The translations under genes and the position numbers were made by a program. Of a DNA stretch of 64,000 bases, positions 21,974 through 32,240 are shown in pieces (position 1 is the first letter of the stretch; every line of letters starts with the position of its first letter). Origin of the DNA: Sclerotinia nivalis (lineage: Eukaryota; Ascomycota; Leotiomycetes; Helotiales; Sclerotiniaceae); contig JAPEIS010000003.1 in NCBI GenBank assembly GCA_029531795.1, forward strand, positions 496,001-560,000, read 5' to 3'. Below the pieces are notes generated by a model. That model saw only the letters and a program-made list of their open reading frames with translations, did no database searches and was not told where the DNA came from.

Positions 21974-24147
21974 TCACGAAACCTGAAATTCCACAATCTC
22001 AAGCTCATTTCTCCTCAAACTCTCCATCGCTTCCCCATACATAACACCATCCACATAACATTCCCCCATAACTCGATAGCTCAGCGCATCATTCCTTCTA
22101 AAACAATTGGACCAGAACATCCGAATGGTATAAATATAATGTCTCCTTCTATTGCTTCTTGAGGTGCTAGTCCCATCTGATTACGATCGGCCAAAAAGAA
22201 TCTCCGATCCTAAAGTTTTTCTTGCGCATGTAGAGCCATCAGTTGGGCGTATCCAAGTTGCCTATCTTTTTTTGGCTTTGATAAAATTTCATCATGATAG
22301 TGATTCTTGAGAACGTCTGAGAGGTTCGAGTCGGAATGTAGTTCGAAAATGAGCTAGGTGATTGCGCCGAGTAACTTATTCAAGAAACCTGCATGGGTGT
22401 CTTTGATGGTAGCATGACCACACATCAGAGTTCTTGCAAATTTTTTTAATGATTGATGGGTCCAAGGCTCTTCCCCGCGTTTTTGGGCCAACGTCCCAAG
22501 GAGGGCACCTTATGATCTTATGGCTACAACCCCGTTTTTCCAGTCTTCGGGGCTTTGCATGCTTGTCGGCATACCGAGATATGTGATCACACCTACTTGA
22601 AGACCTTTCATCCGAATATGGCCAGTTCCTGGGACGAATGATACATTTGCTTGGCTATTTAAGGAAGCGCTATACCGATGCTCTGGGCGTCGAATATTCT
22701 GCAGGCGAACATGACCTCTTTTGTTGAAAGTCCAATCAGGGACCCAGGATGGGAGGTTGAATCGATTACGATTATCATGCTGAACTTTCGTGATAAGGTC
22801 GAGACGCAGGGAGATTTTAATCTCGCAAACGGCAAATTCATGGTAAACCTCTGCCACGTATTTTGAGTAATCAATTTTCAACATGTGGAGCTCGACGTCG
22901 TTGGCTAATCCCATCAAAGCAAAGATTTTATCACGGGGATTGGATGCCAGTTTTTGATAGTGATATTGGATTGCGTCGTATAATCTGAGGTCTTTAGAGA
23001 GAAACCCTTGCCGTGATGCTTCTATAGAGGATGGGCCTTTCCATTTGATCTGTGACCAGATATCTTCTTCAAGAGGCTATAAAGCTAAAGCCCTCTGACC
23101 TTGGTCTGATTTCATAACCTCTTGAGCTTCGATTAAAACGTAGAGAGGGATAGTTTTGTTACCGCAAAGTACTAGACAATCTTTCGCCACGGTAACCTCT
23201 TGCACCACCCATATGCGTTTCCAGTAATGACGAGAAAACAAAAGTTTAAGAGCTGTGAAATATGCCGCAATTTGCGGGTTTTCAAAAACATATTCGGTAA
23301 GATTTTTCTCGGAGTGGCGGTACTGATATAGATAATTTGCAAGTAGAAGGGCTTGTTGACTGTCTTCACCTTCCCTTCCGAGCCACACCAATACCTTCTC
23401 TGCACGTTCATAGAATTTTCTCATGTTTCCAACTTGGTGATTTCGTTCAACTCCCTCTTTCTGGTTAATGCACACTGCGTCTATCCAGATATAGGTATCG
23501 TGAAAATCTGTTCGCAATTGGTGTAGGGCATGATATAGATTTTCTTTGACTTCGAAGGCTTTATCGGCGAGATTTATCGAATACTAATTGTCATCTGGAT
23601 GACCCCATGTATAGGAGATGGCGAGATAAGGCGGATGGTCTTTGAAGGAGGCATGGATGATGTCACAACTGATTTTGTCGTCACCGTCCTGGTTTAGATA
23701 TATGTGACTAAGAAGGTCTTGACGCTTGGGCCGGATTCGCAGTAATCGAATTTGTGTTTCAGTATTTTCCAGATTGGTATATACGAATGAACCTTGGCGA
23801 GGCGACATGTGAAGGAAGTTTGCAAATGCATCTTCCTCGCTAGAATTCCTATGAATGACGTACTCCGTAGCCAAATTCTTGTTAGAGGCAGTATGCCTGA
23901 AGAGGTGAGAAACCGGCACTTCATTAAAAGATCGACTTGTAGAGAGCAACCTTGTTTTAAGGCGATTGCTTTTCACTTTATCGGGGGACCACGCATTGTC
24001 GAAGTGCGATTGCGGCTCAGGTGGTCGCAACAGAAATTTGTTAGCTAGAGTTGAATTATCTTGATTTTTATGGGAATGGTGCTGTTTATGTAGACTTTCA
24101 CGGGGTTGAATCTTGATGAGGCGATTGGATATTTGATTCCAAATTAA
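21974..24147 (-). pseudogene. Heterokaryon-incompatibility (HET) domain protein, decayed
   Basis: HET-domain proteins act in non-self recognition and programmed cell death in filamentous fungi. One minus-strand frame contains the HET landmarks: LAISYTWGHPDD, YIWIDAVCINQ, VLVWLGREGED, WKRIWVVQEV, and further on DKIFALMGLA, SWVPDW and FIPFGCSGPIVL. It is broken by stop codons at 23586-23584 (TAG), 23079-23077 (TAG), 22512-22510 (TAA), 22356-22354 (TAG) and 22212-22210 (TAG). Near 22085-22095 a frameshift moves the typical tail GECYVDGVMYGEAM into another frame, ending about 21974. All five stops can come from CAG or CAA by C-to-T. No ATG was found near the apparent N-terminus; the frame continues upstream only as far as a TAA at 24150. 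Splicing cannot easily remove five scattered stops, so I call it a pseudogene. Confidence 0.88.
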
Positions 24148-24246
24148 TTAGCGAAAGCGATGACTTAAGATTGTACAACTTTTGGGCAGAAATCGAAACA
24201 CAAGGACGATCGGTGTCTTGAAATGAATTGGAACACTACTGCTTAC

Positions 24247-25363
24247 CATATTTCGCCTTTCGCTCGGATTCGTGTCAGAAATGACCATAAGATCGTTCGA
24301 AGTTGTCCGAGTAAACTCTTTATGATGTGCAGAGTCATGCCGATGGCGATGGCGCATCTTCCGACCTTCACTGGTCTGTTTCGTGATTGGTGGATGTGCA
24401 TTGACAGAGGGACCAGAAAAAGCAGAATGTAAGAGTATCGGAGCATTATAGGAAACAGCTGCTGCTGGCTCGTTAGGCACGGCTTCTGAGGCTGGAATAG
24501 CGGGGCTATCAAACCTTGTAGGGCAATTTTTTAATATGATCTGTGGCCCTTTACTGGTTTTAAAGTTGGACGTTGTTCGTTTTGACTTTCTCGTTGACTC
24601 AAGCTTGACCGACCGTGTTGGCGACTGGACTGCACAGAATTGGTTACCAGGAGCATTGCATATAGGAGCCTTGAAATTACTCCCTTACATAGCAACCGTC
24701 AGCATCAACCAAGACCGGTATTGGCTGGTCTGGGCTGGCCAATCTGGTTTCGAAAACTTTTTCTCCTTCATGCCATAACATCATATTCCAATATTTTACG
24801 TCAAAAGTGATATCCGGCTTTTGATTTTGATTGGTTATCTTGTGTGCCAGCTCCGAGGGCTGTGACGGCGGGTGCATGCCAGCAGTTTGTGTTTGAAGGT
24901 CTTCCGATGAATGCCACAGTATCGTTACGTTATTAGATTGGTTAGACGGCGAGACTGGTAATATACGTCTCGGTAGTGATGGTGGGAGGTTCATGCCAGT
25001 GTTTTGTATTTGAATGTCCTCTGATGATGAAGATTGCGGTTTCCTCGCATTATCAGACCCGTTAGATGGCAAGACTGATAATATCCGTCTCGGTGGCATT
25101 CTGCGCAGCTCAAGGGGCCGCGTCAACAAAGGCATGGCAGTCCTTTGTATCTGAAGATGTTCCGACGAAGGTCGCGGTATTATGACATTGTTCGGCTGGA
25201 CAGACGGTGAAACTGGTAATGTTGATTTTGATGCCTTTTGGCCTAACTCGACCGGTTGCTGGTGTAGAACAGGCATGGCAACCCTCGATGACTGGATTTC
25301 ACACGAAGTTCTTTTCAAGGAAGCTTGGTCGCCCGAAATCAAGCAATATATCAACAATACCAA
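24247..25363 (-). pseudogene. Possible upstream exons of the HET gene, with an internally repeated linker
   Basis: Two open segments on the HET strand can be joined by a 64-nt intron (24688-24625, TAT|GTAAGG...TCCAG, phase 0). The first (from about 25363 down to 24689) has three imperfect copies of a Pro/Ser-rich unit, each centred on a variant of SSEDLQIQ, and ends with a non-repeated block containing DVKYWNMMLWHEGEKVFETR. The second (24624-24247) is Ser/Thr/His-rich and ends at a GTAAGC donor. Its frame is the same as the HET frame beyond the TAA at 24150. No ATG fits the 5' end except an internal one in the first segment. It may be the N-terminal part of the HET gene or a separate broken gene. 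Confidence 0.4.
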
Positions 25364-26763
25364 GTCTGACTTGTAAAATCAACATACAATGATGGGAGAA
25401 TTGCGGTAACAGGGTGACATAGAATACAATCTAGAAAGAGAAATGCTTCCTTTACATATGGTTCCGCATCGCGTTACGGAGAATGACGCAGTCATCCTAC
25501 TCAGCGGCTCGCTGTATGCTTACTAGAGAATTCAAGGGCAAGGGGCAACGTCTGCTTTTTGTGGCTGACCACAATGTCTGGGATCCTAACCAATCATAAG
25601 CCTGACGTCGATACGACGTGACCTTGACTCCAAGGCAGTGCAGTGCAGCGACCACAATCCAAGGTGGCTTGAACAGAGGCGTTTTTGAGTGCGCGAAAGG
25701 GAAGCACTGTGTAAAGTAAAGGCTCTAAATGGTTTGGGGTAATCACTCATCTCTGTGAGGTCCAAATACACCATGCCTTCGCACTATCATGCCCTAGGAT
25801 GAGTAATTGTAAATGTCCAATGCGGGTAACTCAAAATTTTGATTGAAGTTTCCAATGAACTGACCAAAAAGATCAGATAGTTGACTATCATTCCAACTAG
25901 GAAAATGATGTATTCTCATCCGAGTTAAAAATTTATATGCACACATAAAGCGTGTAACTCATACTGTGGTATCAAATCGGTACTATGCCGTCTGATACTG
26001 AATTGGAGCCGCAATTATCTCGGTGCTTGCTTTTGTTTGATTTGGTTTTGACATTGAGTATAATAGATATACTACTGTACCACTTAGCCAGGCGACATGT
26101 TTCTCCTATGCATTCTAAATCTAGGCGAAAAGTTAATGCTTATAATAAGTCCCAGCATGCAGATATCAAGGCTTGTTGGTTGAGGCACGTATTGCAGGAA
26201 GATCTTGAAGCATTGCGTCTAACCAGGCCTGGACCGAAGACGCAGAAAAGTATCAATATCGCAAAAGCAACGACCCGACATATCAAGATGCCATTCAAAC
26301 CAGGCATAGGGTTGACATTTTGGTTGTTTTAGTTAAAATATTTCGTTTTTGTTTTTGAACGCGGGGACCAAATTAACGAACGTTGTGCAGGAAAGCGGAA
26401 ACATCCCACCGCCAAGACATCGGTTTCATGTTCCTCCGAGGTATTACCTCGAGGCACAAAGTATCTCATTTCATAATCATTGATATCAAACCTCACTCGG
26501 CACGATATTGCTCCAACATTGAAATTTTCAGTGGGCATCATTAATGTAGCCCTTTGACTTCTAGGTCATTCAGGCGAAACAACCAGGACCTGTTCCCATC
26601 ACAAAAAGTCAATCATTGCTTGGACCCCCAGGATTTCATCGCAACAACCTTGAGTGTGGAAAGCAATAGCTACCCACTTTATTTTAATGTCAAGATAGTT
26701 TCATCCTCCCGAGAACGCTCGATAAAGCTTTAGTAGCTCTGGCACATCTTTAAATCCACCACA
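25364..26763. other. Intergenic gap upstream of the GH125 gene
   Basis: About 1.4 kb. An open frame at 25985-26332 on the plus strand (115 codons, basic C-terminal half) matches nothing I recognise. The remainder shows no coding signal. The last 200 bp should contain the mannosidase promoter. Confidence 0.35.
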
Positions 26764-28510
26764 ATGGGCCATTTTCCCATCCAGACATGCCTCCTGTGGC
26801 TGGGAGCTTTGGGCGCAATAGCTCAATCACCCTATCGACCCCAAGAACCAATAAACGATCATTATAAGTACGCGAAAGCATGTCCAGATTATAAGAAATA
26901 TTCTACCTTCAGACATGGGCCAGTGTCTACTGGACCTATGGAATTGCCTTTCCAAAGGCCTGTCGAGCAATGTCGAACATTCTCCTCTCCTTTGGTGGAG
27001 AAGGTTATCGATGATATGTCACTGAAGATGGTTAACAAGGATCTGGCGCGACTATTCGAAAATGCTTTTCCCAATACTCTCGATACGACTGTACGATGGC
27101 ATGTAGATGGAACTAGAAAACATACGGAATTGAAAGCTAGGGATGTTCGGGACAGTCAAAAATGGCAGGGAGCCCAGTCGTTTGTGGTTACTGGAGACAT
27201 CAACGCAGAATGGCTCAGAGATTCTACAAATCAATTGCTTCAATATCAGCCTTTGTCAAAGAAGGACCCAGCTATCTTCAATTTAATCTTGGGAGCTATC
27301 AATACACAGGCAGAATATGTCGTTCAATCACCATATTGCAACGCATTTCAACCTCCGCCGCCCTCGAAGCTTGCCGCAACGGAAAATGGACAAGATGATA
27401 ATGTCCACCCTGCATACGAACCTTCTTTTGTCTTCGAATGCAAATACGAGCTAGATTCCCTTGCCAATTTTCTGGCTATAGGAAACTCCTTCTATAACCA
27501 CACTAAATCGATCGACTTTATCACCCCGCGGTGGTTAACTGCACTCGAGACACTTCTCATGGTTCTCGAACAACAATCCGAATCTAGCTTTGATTCAAAG
27601 ACTGGTCGTTTCCAACGTAATGCTTACACTTTCAGCCGCCGAACAGAGCAGGGAACTGAAACTTTACCATTATCCGGTGTTGGCAACCCATTGAACTACG
27701 GAACTGGTCTGATACGAAGCGCATTTCGCCCTTCAGACGATACTACGATCCTAGGTTTCTTCATCCCCGCCAACGCGATGATGTCCGTTGAACTGAAGCG
27801 TACCGCCGAAGTCCTCAAAGCAGCCAAACGCTCCGATTTAGCTCAGACCCTCGAGAAGCGCGCACAAAGTATCAAAGATGGCATTATGAAGCACGCCGTC
27901 GTACAACACAAAAAATGGGGCAAAGTATTTGCCTACGAAGTTGATGGTTATGGCGGTCAAATCCTCATGGACGACGCCAACGTTCCTAGTCTCCTGGCTC
28001 TCCCAATCCTTGGTTTCCTCAAACATGACGATGAAATCTACAAAAACACTCGAAAGATGCTTTTATCTAAGGATGGTAATCCATATTACCTCGAAGGAAG
28101 AGCTTTTAAAGGGATAGGAGGTCCACATATCGGCCCTGAAAATGCATGGCCTATGTCTTTACTCTTACAAGCCATGACTACCGATGATGATGACGAGATC
28201 ATGGAGTGTTTAAATTTAGTCCTGAGAGCGAGCCGGTTGGGATTGATTCATGAAAGTATTAATGTAAATCGTATACATGAATATACGAGGAGTTGGTTTG
28301 CATGTATGTCATCCTTTTTCCTTCATTTTTTCCCCAGCCCCCTCTCCCCCACGCCCCAGTTGTATTTCTATAGATGAATCACCTTTCATAGACACTAACA
28401 AATCAAAAGGGGCAAATTCGGTTTTCGCCCAGACAATTCTCGATCTCGCGAAACGGAAACCACATCTTTTGTTTGGGGAGGGCGCTGATCCTTATGAGAT
28501 TGAAACTTGA
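26764..28510 (+). CDS. Secreted GH125 exo-alpha-1,6-mannosidase
   Basis: Glycoside hydrolase family 125 enzymes release terminal alpha-1,6-linked mannose from N-glycans or yeast mannan. Exon 1 (26764-28303) starts with a signal peptide (MGHFPIQTCLLWLGALGAIA). Family landmarks are GDINAEWLRDSTNQ (about residues 141-154), YELDSLANFLAIGN, the GYGGQILMDDANVPSLL segment, PYYLEGRAFKGIGGPHIGP, and LIHESINVN. The intron (28304-28409, GTATGT...AAAAG with CACTAACA upstream) splits the Trp codon in SWFAWANSVFAQTI, and exon 2 ends at 28510, giving about 546 aa, the usual size for the fungal family. It is probably secreted or vacuolar. The flanking gaps are of normal size and nothing nearby suggests a gene cluster. 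Confidence 0.93.
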
Positions 28511-28900
28511 GATTTTTGATCGTTAAAAAGCGTGCATGTGTATAAAATATGGAAGTGATGTTTATGATTGGAGTTATAGTTATGGGTGTATTTGTTGGGC
28601 GACTTCTGAATCGTCCTGGGCGGATTTTGCTTTTTGAAAATGTTTGGGATTGATTGTAAGGAAGGAGGATTATATGCATTCGATATTATAGTAATGAGTG
28701 CCATCTAGAAGCAATATATACTATCTTTGCATATCTTGTATTTGAAGGCGTGGAGGTTAATTTTATTACATGTCGTGTCCTACCAATATATCTCGATAGA
28801 AGATAAGCGCTTTAATGTAGCCCCTATAATCTTCAACTCAACTCGCTACCAAGATGTACCGATATTTATTCCCCTGCCCCAACCCATCCCCCAAGAGACT
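28511..28900. other. Convergent intergenic gap
   Basis: About 390 bp between the stops of the GH125 gene and the polymerase delta subunit gene. Nothing beyond expected 3' UTR sequence is seen. Confidence 0.4.
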
Positions 28901-30560
28901 TCATTTCTTCCCAAAGAATGACATGATATTTCCCTGTCCTTTTTTGGGTGCATCTTTCTTTGACTTTGAAGTAGTTGGAACTGAAGCTTTTGCTTTGGGC
29001 GCCAGAGGCGGCTCGTCTTCGGAGAAGGACTCCCAAGCTTGTTCTTGTTTTGTGACTGAGAGTGGGATTAGTTACTGTTGTGCTAGGTAGATAATGAAAT
29101 AGGATAATGGGAAGAGTTGGATAATATACCTAAATAACCATCTTCATCCTTCACGGTTCTCTTTTTCATAACTCTTCTTCTACCTCTTCTGCGTCCATTA
29201 CTAGTCGTTGTAACAGGTTCTTCCTCCTTAGCTTTCTCTTCTTCTGATTCCTCGATTGGTGTTTCAGGGGCCGGAGATGGTGCGGCTTCTTCTTCTTCCT
29301 CTTCTTCGTCATCGTCTTCCATCATTTTTCTTAATCTTTCTTGTGTCTCTTTCCTGGACTTTCGGTCGTTGGCTTTGGTTTCTTTGCTGACGGGAGCTGG
29401 CATCCATGTATCTTCATCATCATCATCCGAGGCATCTTTCATAGGAGTATCTTCCTCTTTTGCACTCGAATCTGTCTCCTCAATTTTTGCCTTCTTGGGT
29501 TGAGTTTTTGCAAATGCCTTGAAAATGCTACTTGATTCGCGCTTCAGATTTGCGGGAGGTGCTGGCGTTGATTCTTTGCTTGAAGGCGCGGTTGTAGATT
29601 CCGCTTTTGTGGATTCTGATTGTGTATTGATCTTGGTCTTTTCTTTTCCCTTGTTGCCGAAGAAATCTTTGGCGTTGGAGGGTTGTGATTTGGGTTCCGG
29701 CTTCTTAGAGGATGAGGAGGAGGATTTGGAAGCTTCTTGAACTTCATTGAGCTTAGATTTCGTAGCCGCGGGTCTGGTTGGAACAGCTGTTGGTGCATTA
29801 GCTGCAATAGGCGGTGCTTTTCGCGTACGGCGTTTGGCATTGGGATTGGTTATTATTCCGTATTTATGGTAGGATTCAAAGGGATCTTCGGATTTTAATA
29901 GGGTTTGAATTTCTCGGGTTGAGTCTGAGAGCAGTTGGATCTCCTAGGGTATGTTAGTACTTTGAAACAGTTAGAAGCAGAACGTATATGTACCTTTAAT
30001 GGATGAGGTCCTAAACTGTAGATATGTATCGAGGAAATGTGTTCGAATTGTGACCGTATGGCTACTTTGTGTTAGCTACTGGATATGGCCTCCAAAGGCG
30101 GGGTTCAAACTGTCCAAATCCTCCTCTCGTGCCAGTGTTATACTCAATATAGAGCCTTGACCAGTACCACCATCAGGTTGTGGCATTGAGCTACCAACAA
30201 ATGGACTGCTCGGCATGTAGTAATCTTCACCATCCTTCTCAACTTCAATCGCTGTGGGAGCTTGCTTCCTCTTTGTGCCAGCAATCAGATAGGTCGCATG
30301 GATTGTTCCCGGTTTCTTTGCATTTTGGACTCGATGAAACTCAAATAGCATTCTACCAGATTGTTAGCGGAAAGTACTATTGGGCCGCGAAATGACATAC
30401 TCTTTTGCTGCATTCACATGAACCTTGAGCACCCGACTAAGCAGTCGATAAGTTACCTAAGAAACTTTTAGCTAAAGTGAAGTGAACTCACAAAGAATTA
30501 ACTTACTACTTTATCCTCTGTCAAGATACTCGCTGCAAGATAACTTCTAAAATCTGCCAT
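28901..30560 (-). CDS. DNA polymerase delta subunit POLD3/Cdc27/Pol32-like
   Basis: Accessory subunit of DNA polymerase delta (also shared with polymerase zeta in yeast and animals). Six exons are read: 30560-30507, 30456-30401, 30352-30080, 30015-29994 (22 nt), 29943-29130 and 29055-28901, giving about 457 aa. The N-terminal winged-helix part has YRLLSRVLKVHVNAAKEMLF; the middle is charged and low in complexity with Lys, Glu and Asp runs; the region before the end reads EDGYLVTKQEQAWESFSEDE. The last eleven residues are a canonical PCNA-interacting (PIP) box, QGNIMSFFGKK, with Q447, I450, F453 and F454. An in-frame TAA just upstream fixes the last acceptor at CTCTCAG. The gene is head to head with RAD18, 119 bp apart. 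Confidence 0.93.
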
Positions 30561-30679
30561 TTTGTTGAATTTTATCGTTTCCCCCAAAAAGCTGCTGGAG
30601 CTGTTATCTATATTTATTTTCGAGGTTACGGTCAGAAGTCGCGACGCGTCTACCAACCACTTTACGCGAAATTTCTAGG
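30561..30679. promoter_or_regulatory. Bidirectional promoter between POLD3-like and RAD18, with MCB-like sites
   Basis: Only 119 bp separate the two start codons. The sequence contains ACGCGT at 30644-30649, the MluI cell-cycle box bound by MBF in yeasts, and a related ACGCGA within TTTACGCGAAA near 30661-30671. Both neighbours work at replication forks, so G1/S co-regulation is a reasonable inference. Binding is not shown by sequence alone. Confidence 0.55.
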
Positions 30680-32240
30680 ATGTCATCTCAGTACAGAAGA
30701 AAGAATGCGACAGGCAAGACAATTGTCACAAAAAAGTCAACAAAAACTCTTATCGAAGAAGCTATGAATATGAGAGGAACGAAGGATGATTCTTTTGATA
30801 TAGCGGACTCAACGGATTGGTTAGGAACGCCACTTTCTCAACTCGCAGATGTTGATTCTTTGTTACGATGTCAAGTCTGTAAGGACTTCTTTACAACACC
30901 GATGATTACTTCCTGCTCGCATACATTCTGCTCACTTTGTATAAGGAGATGCTTAAATAATGACTCGAAATGTCCGACATGTAGATCGAACGACCAAGAA
31001 ATTAAGTTGAAACCCAATGCCGCTATTGAGGATTTGGTGGAAGCCTTCAAAAGGGCTAGACCCGCGGCGTTAGAACTTGCGAGGAAACCTGCCGTAGAAT
31101 ATACTGTTATATCTCCTAAAAGGAAGCGTGAAATATCAGATTTAAATGGGCTGGATGAGCAGGCAAATAAAAGGACGAGAGCTTCAACTCGGCAAGCAGC
31201 GAGACGACTCGAGAGCGCTGACGCGGTGGAAGCATCAAAGGATGTAATAGTTATTGACGATGGGGAGAATGATGCAGATTTCATACCTGGTATGTAGCAT
31301 GAAGTGCATTATGTTGTTTTGCCAATGACTAATTAGTCACACAGATGATGGAATGACTGCATGTCCGGTATGCAATCGACGGATGACAGCGAAAAGTGTT
31401 GAAGCTCATATTGGGAGATGCCTTGCCGAATCCGAAACTCCTGCTCAATCTACAAATATACTATTGAAACCCTCATTTCCATCTTCCGGGCCAGTCAAAC
31501 GGCCGGACCGATTACCTGTCGTCAATTTTAGTTTAATCAAAGACCAGGCTTTGAAGAAAAAGCTTATAGATCTAGGAATATCTGCTGCTGGCGGAAGGGA
31601 GATGATGAGGAAGAGATTAACGGAGTATACGACTATATGGAATGCCAATTGTGATGCGAAACATCCCAGAGGCACCGCGCAGTTGAAGAGGGACCTTGAA
31701 TCTTGGGAGAGGACATTGGGTTCACGAGCCCCACAACCAAGCGCATTATCAGCTCATATCAAGGATAAAGATTTTGATGGGCTGGCTTGGGGAGAAGAGC
31801 ACAAGAAGAGTTTCAATGAGTTGATCGCTAAAGCTCGTCAAAAGATTACAAACAAGCCACCTAAAATGGCAGAGGGGAACTCCTCAGCGTCTACAACAAC
31901 GCCTCCAGTATCCAGCCAAAATCTCCAGGGTGTCGCGTCTAACGAAAATTCCGTGAAGGAGCAGAAAGACCCGATGATAGAGAATCAGGGAGACCTAGCA
32001 AATACTGAAAATAACTCAATAACACCACTGCAAGCACTACCAGAGAACTCGGAAGCCAGCAATCCACCACCCCCAAGGCGGTTTTTTGAAGAAAGTTTAG
32101 AGCGAATGCCAGACCATTCTATGGCCGCCCTACCATCATCACAACATGAGAAGGAGTTGCCTATAATGCAGGTACAAGAAGCGCAGGATGGCGTTGCCGG
32201 TACAGATTCGAACACGAAAAGACCGTTGCAGCCATTATAG
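30680..32240 (+). CDS. RAD18: E3 ubiquitin ligase Rad18
   Basis: With Rad6 it mono-ubiquitinates PCNA at stalled forks and starts translesion synthesis. Two exons, 30680-31289 and 31345-32240, with a 55-nt intron (GTATGT...CACAG, phase 1); product about 501 aa. Domain order is that of Rad18: a C3HC4 RING at residues 64-101 (CQVCKDFF, CSHTFCSLCI, CPTCRS), a UBZ4 zinc finger just after the splice junction (CPVCNRRM...HIGRC, about 210-228), and a SAP DNA-binding domain (LKKKLIDLGISAAGGREMMRKRL, about 270-292). A Rad6-binding-like segment may follow (FNELIAKARQKI). The C-terminal third is Ser/Pro-rich. It shares a 119-bp promoter with the polymerase delta subunit gene, whose product also binds PCNA. 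Confidence 0.96.

Noticed and set aside
24001..24030. Start of the HET frame at 24030
   Set aside because: The codon there is TTG, and the frame continues open upstream to a TAA, so it is not a real initiation site.
25985..26332. 115-codon ORF upstream of the GH125 gene
   Set aside because: No recognised motif or splice support; it fits a chance open frame.
30871..31284. 137-codon antisense ORF across RAD18
   Set aside because: It mirrors the RING/linker coding sequence and has no independent protein features.
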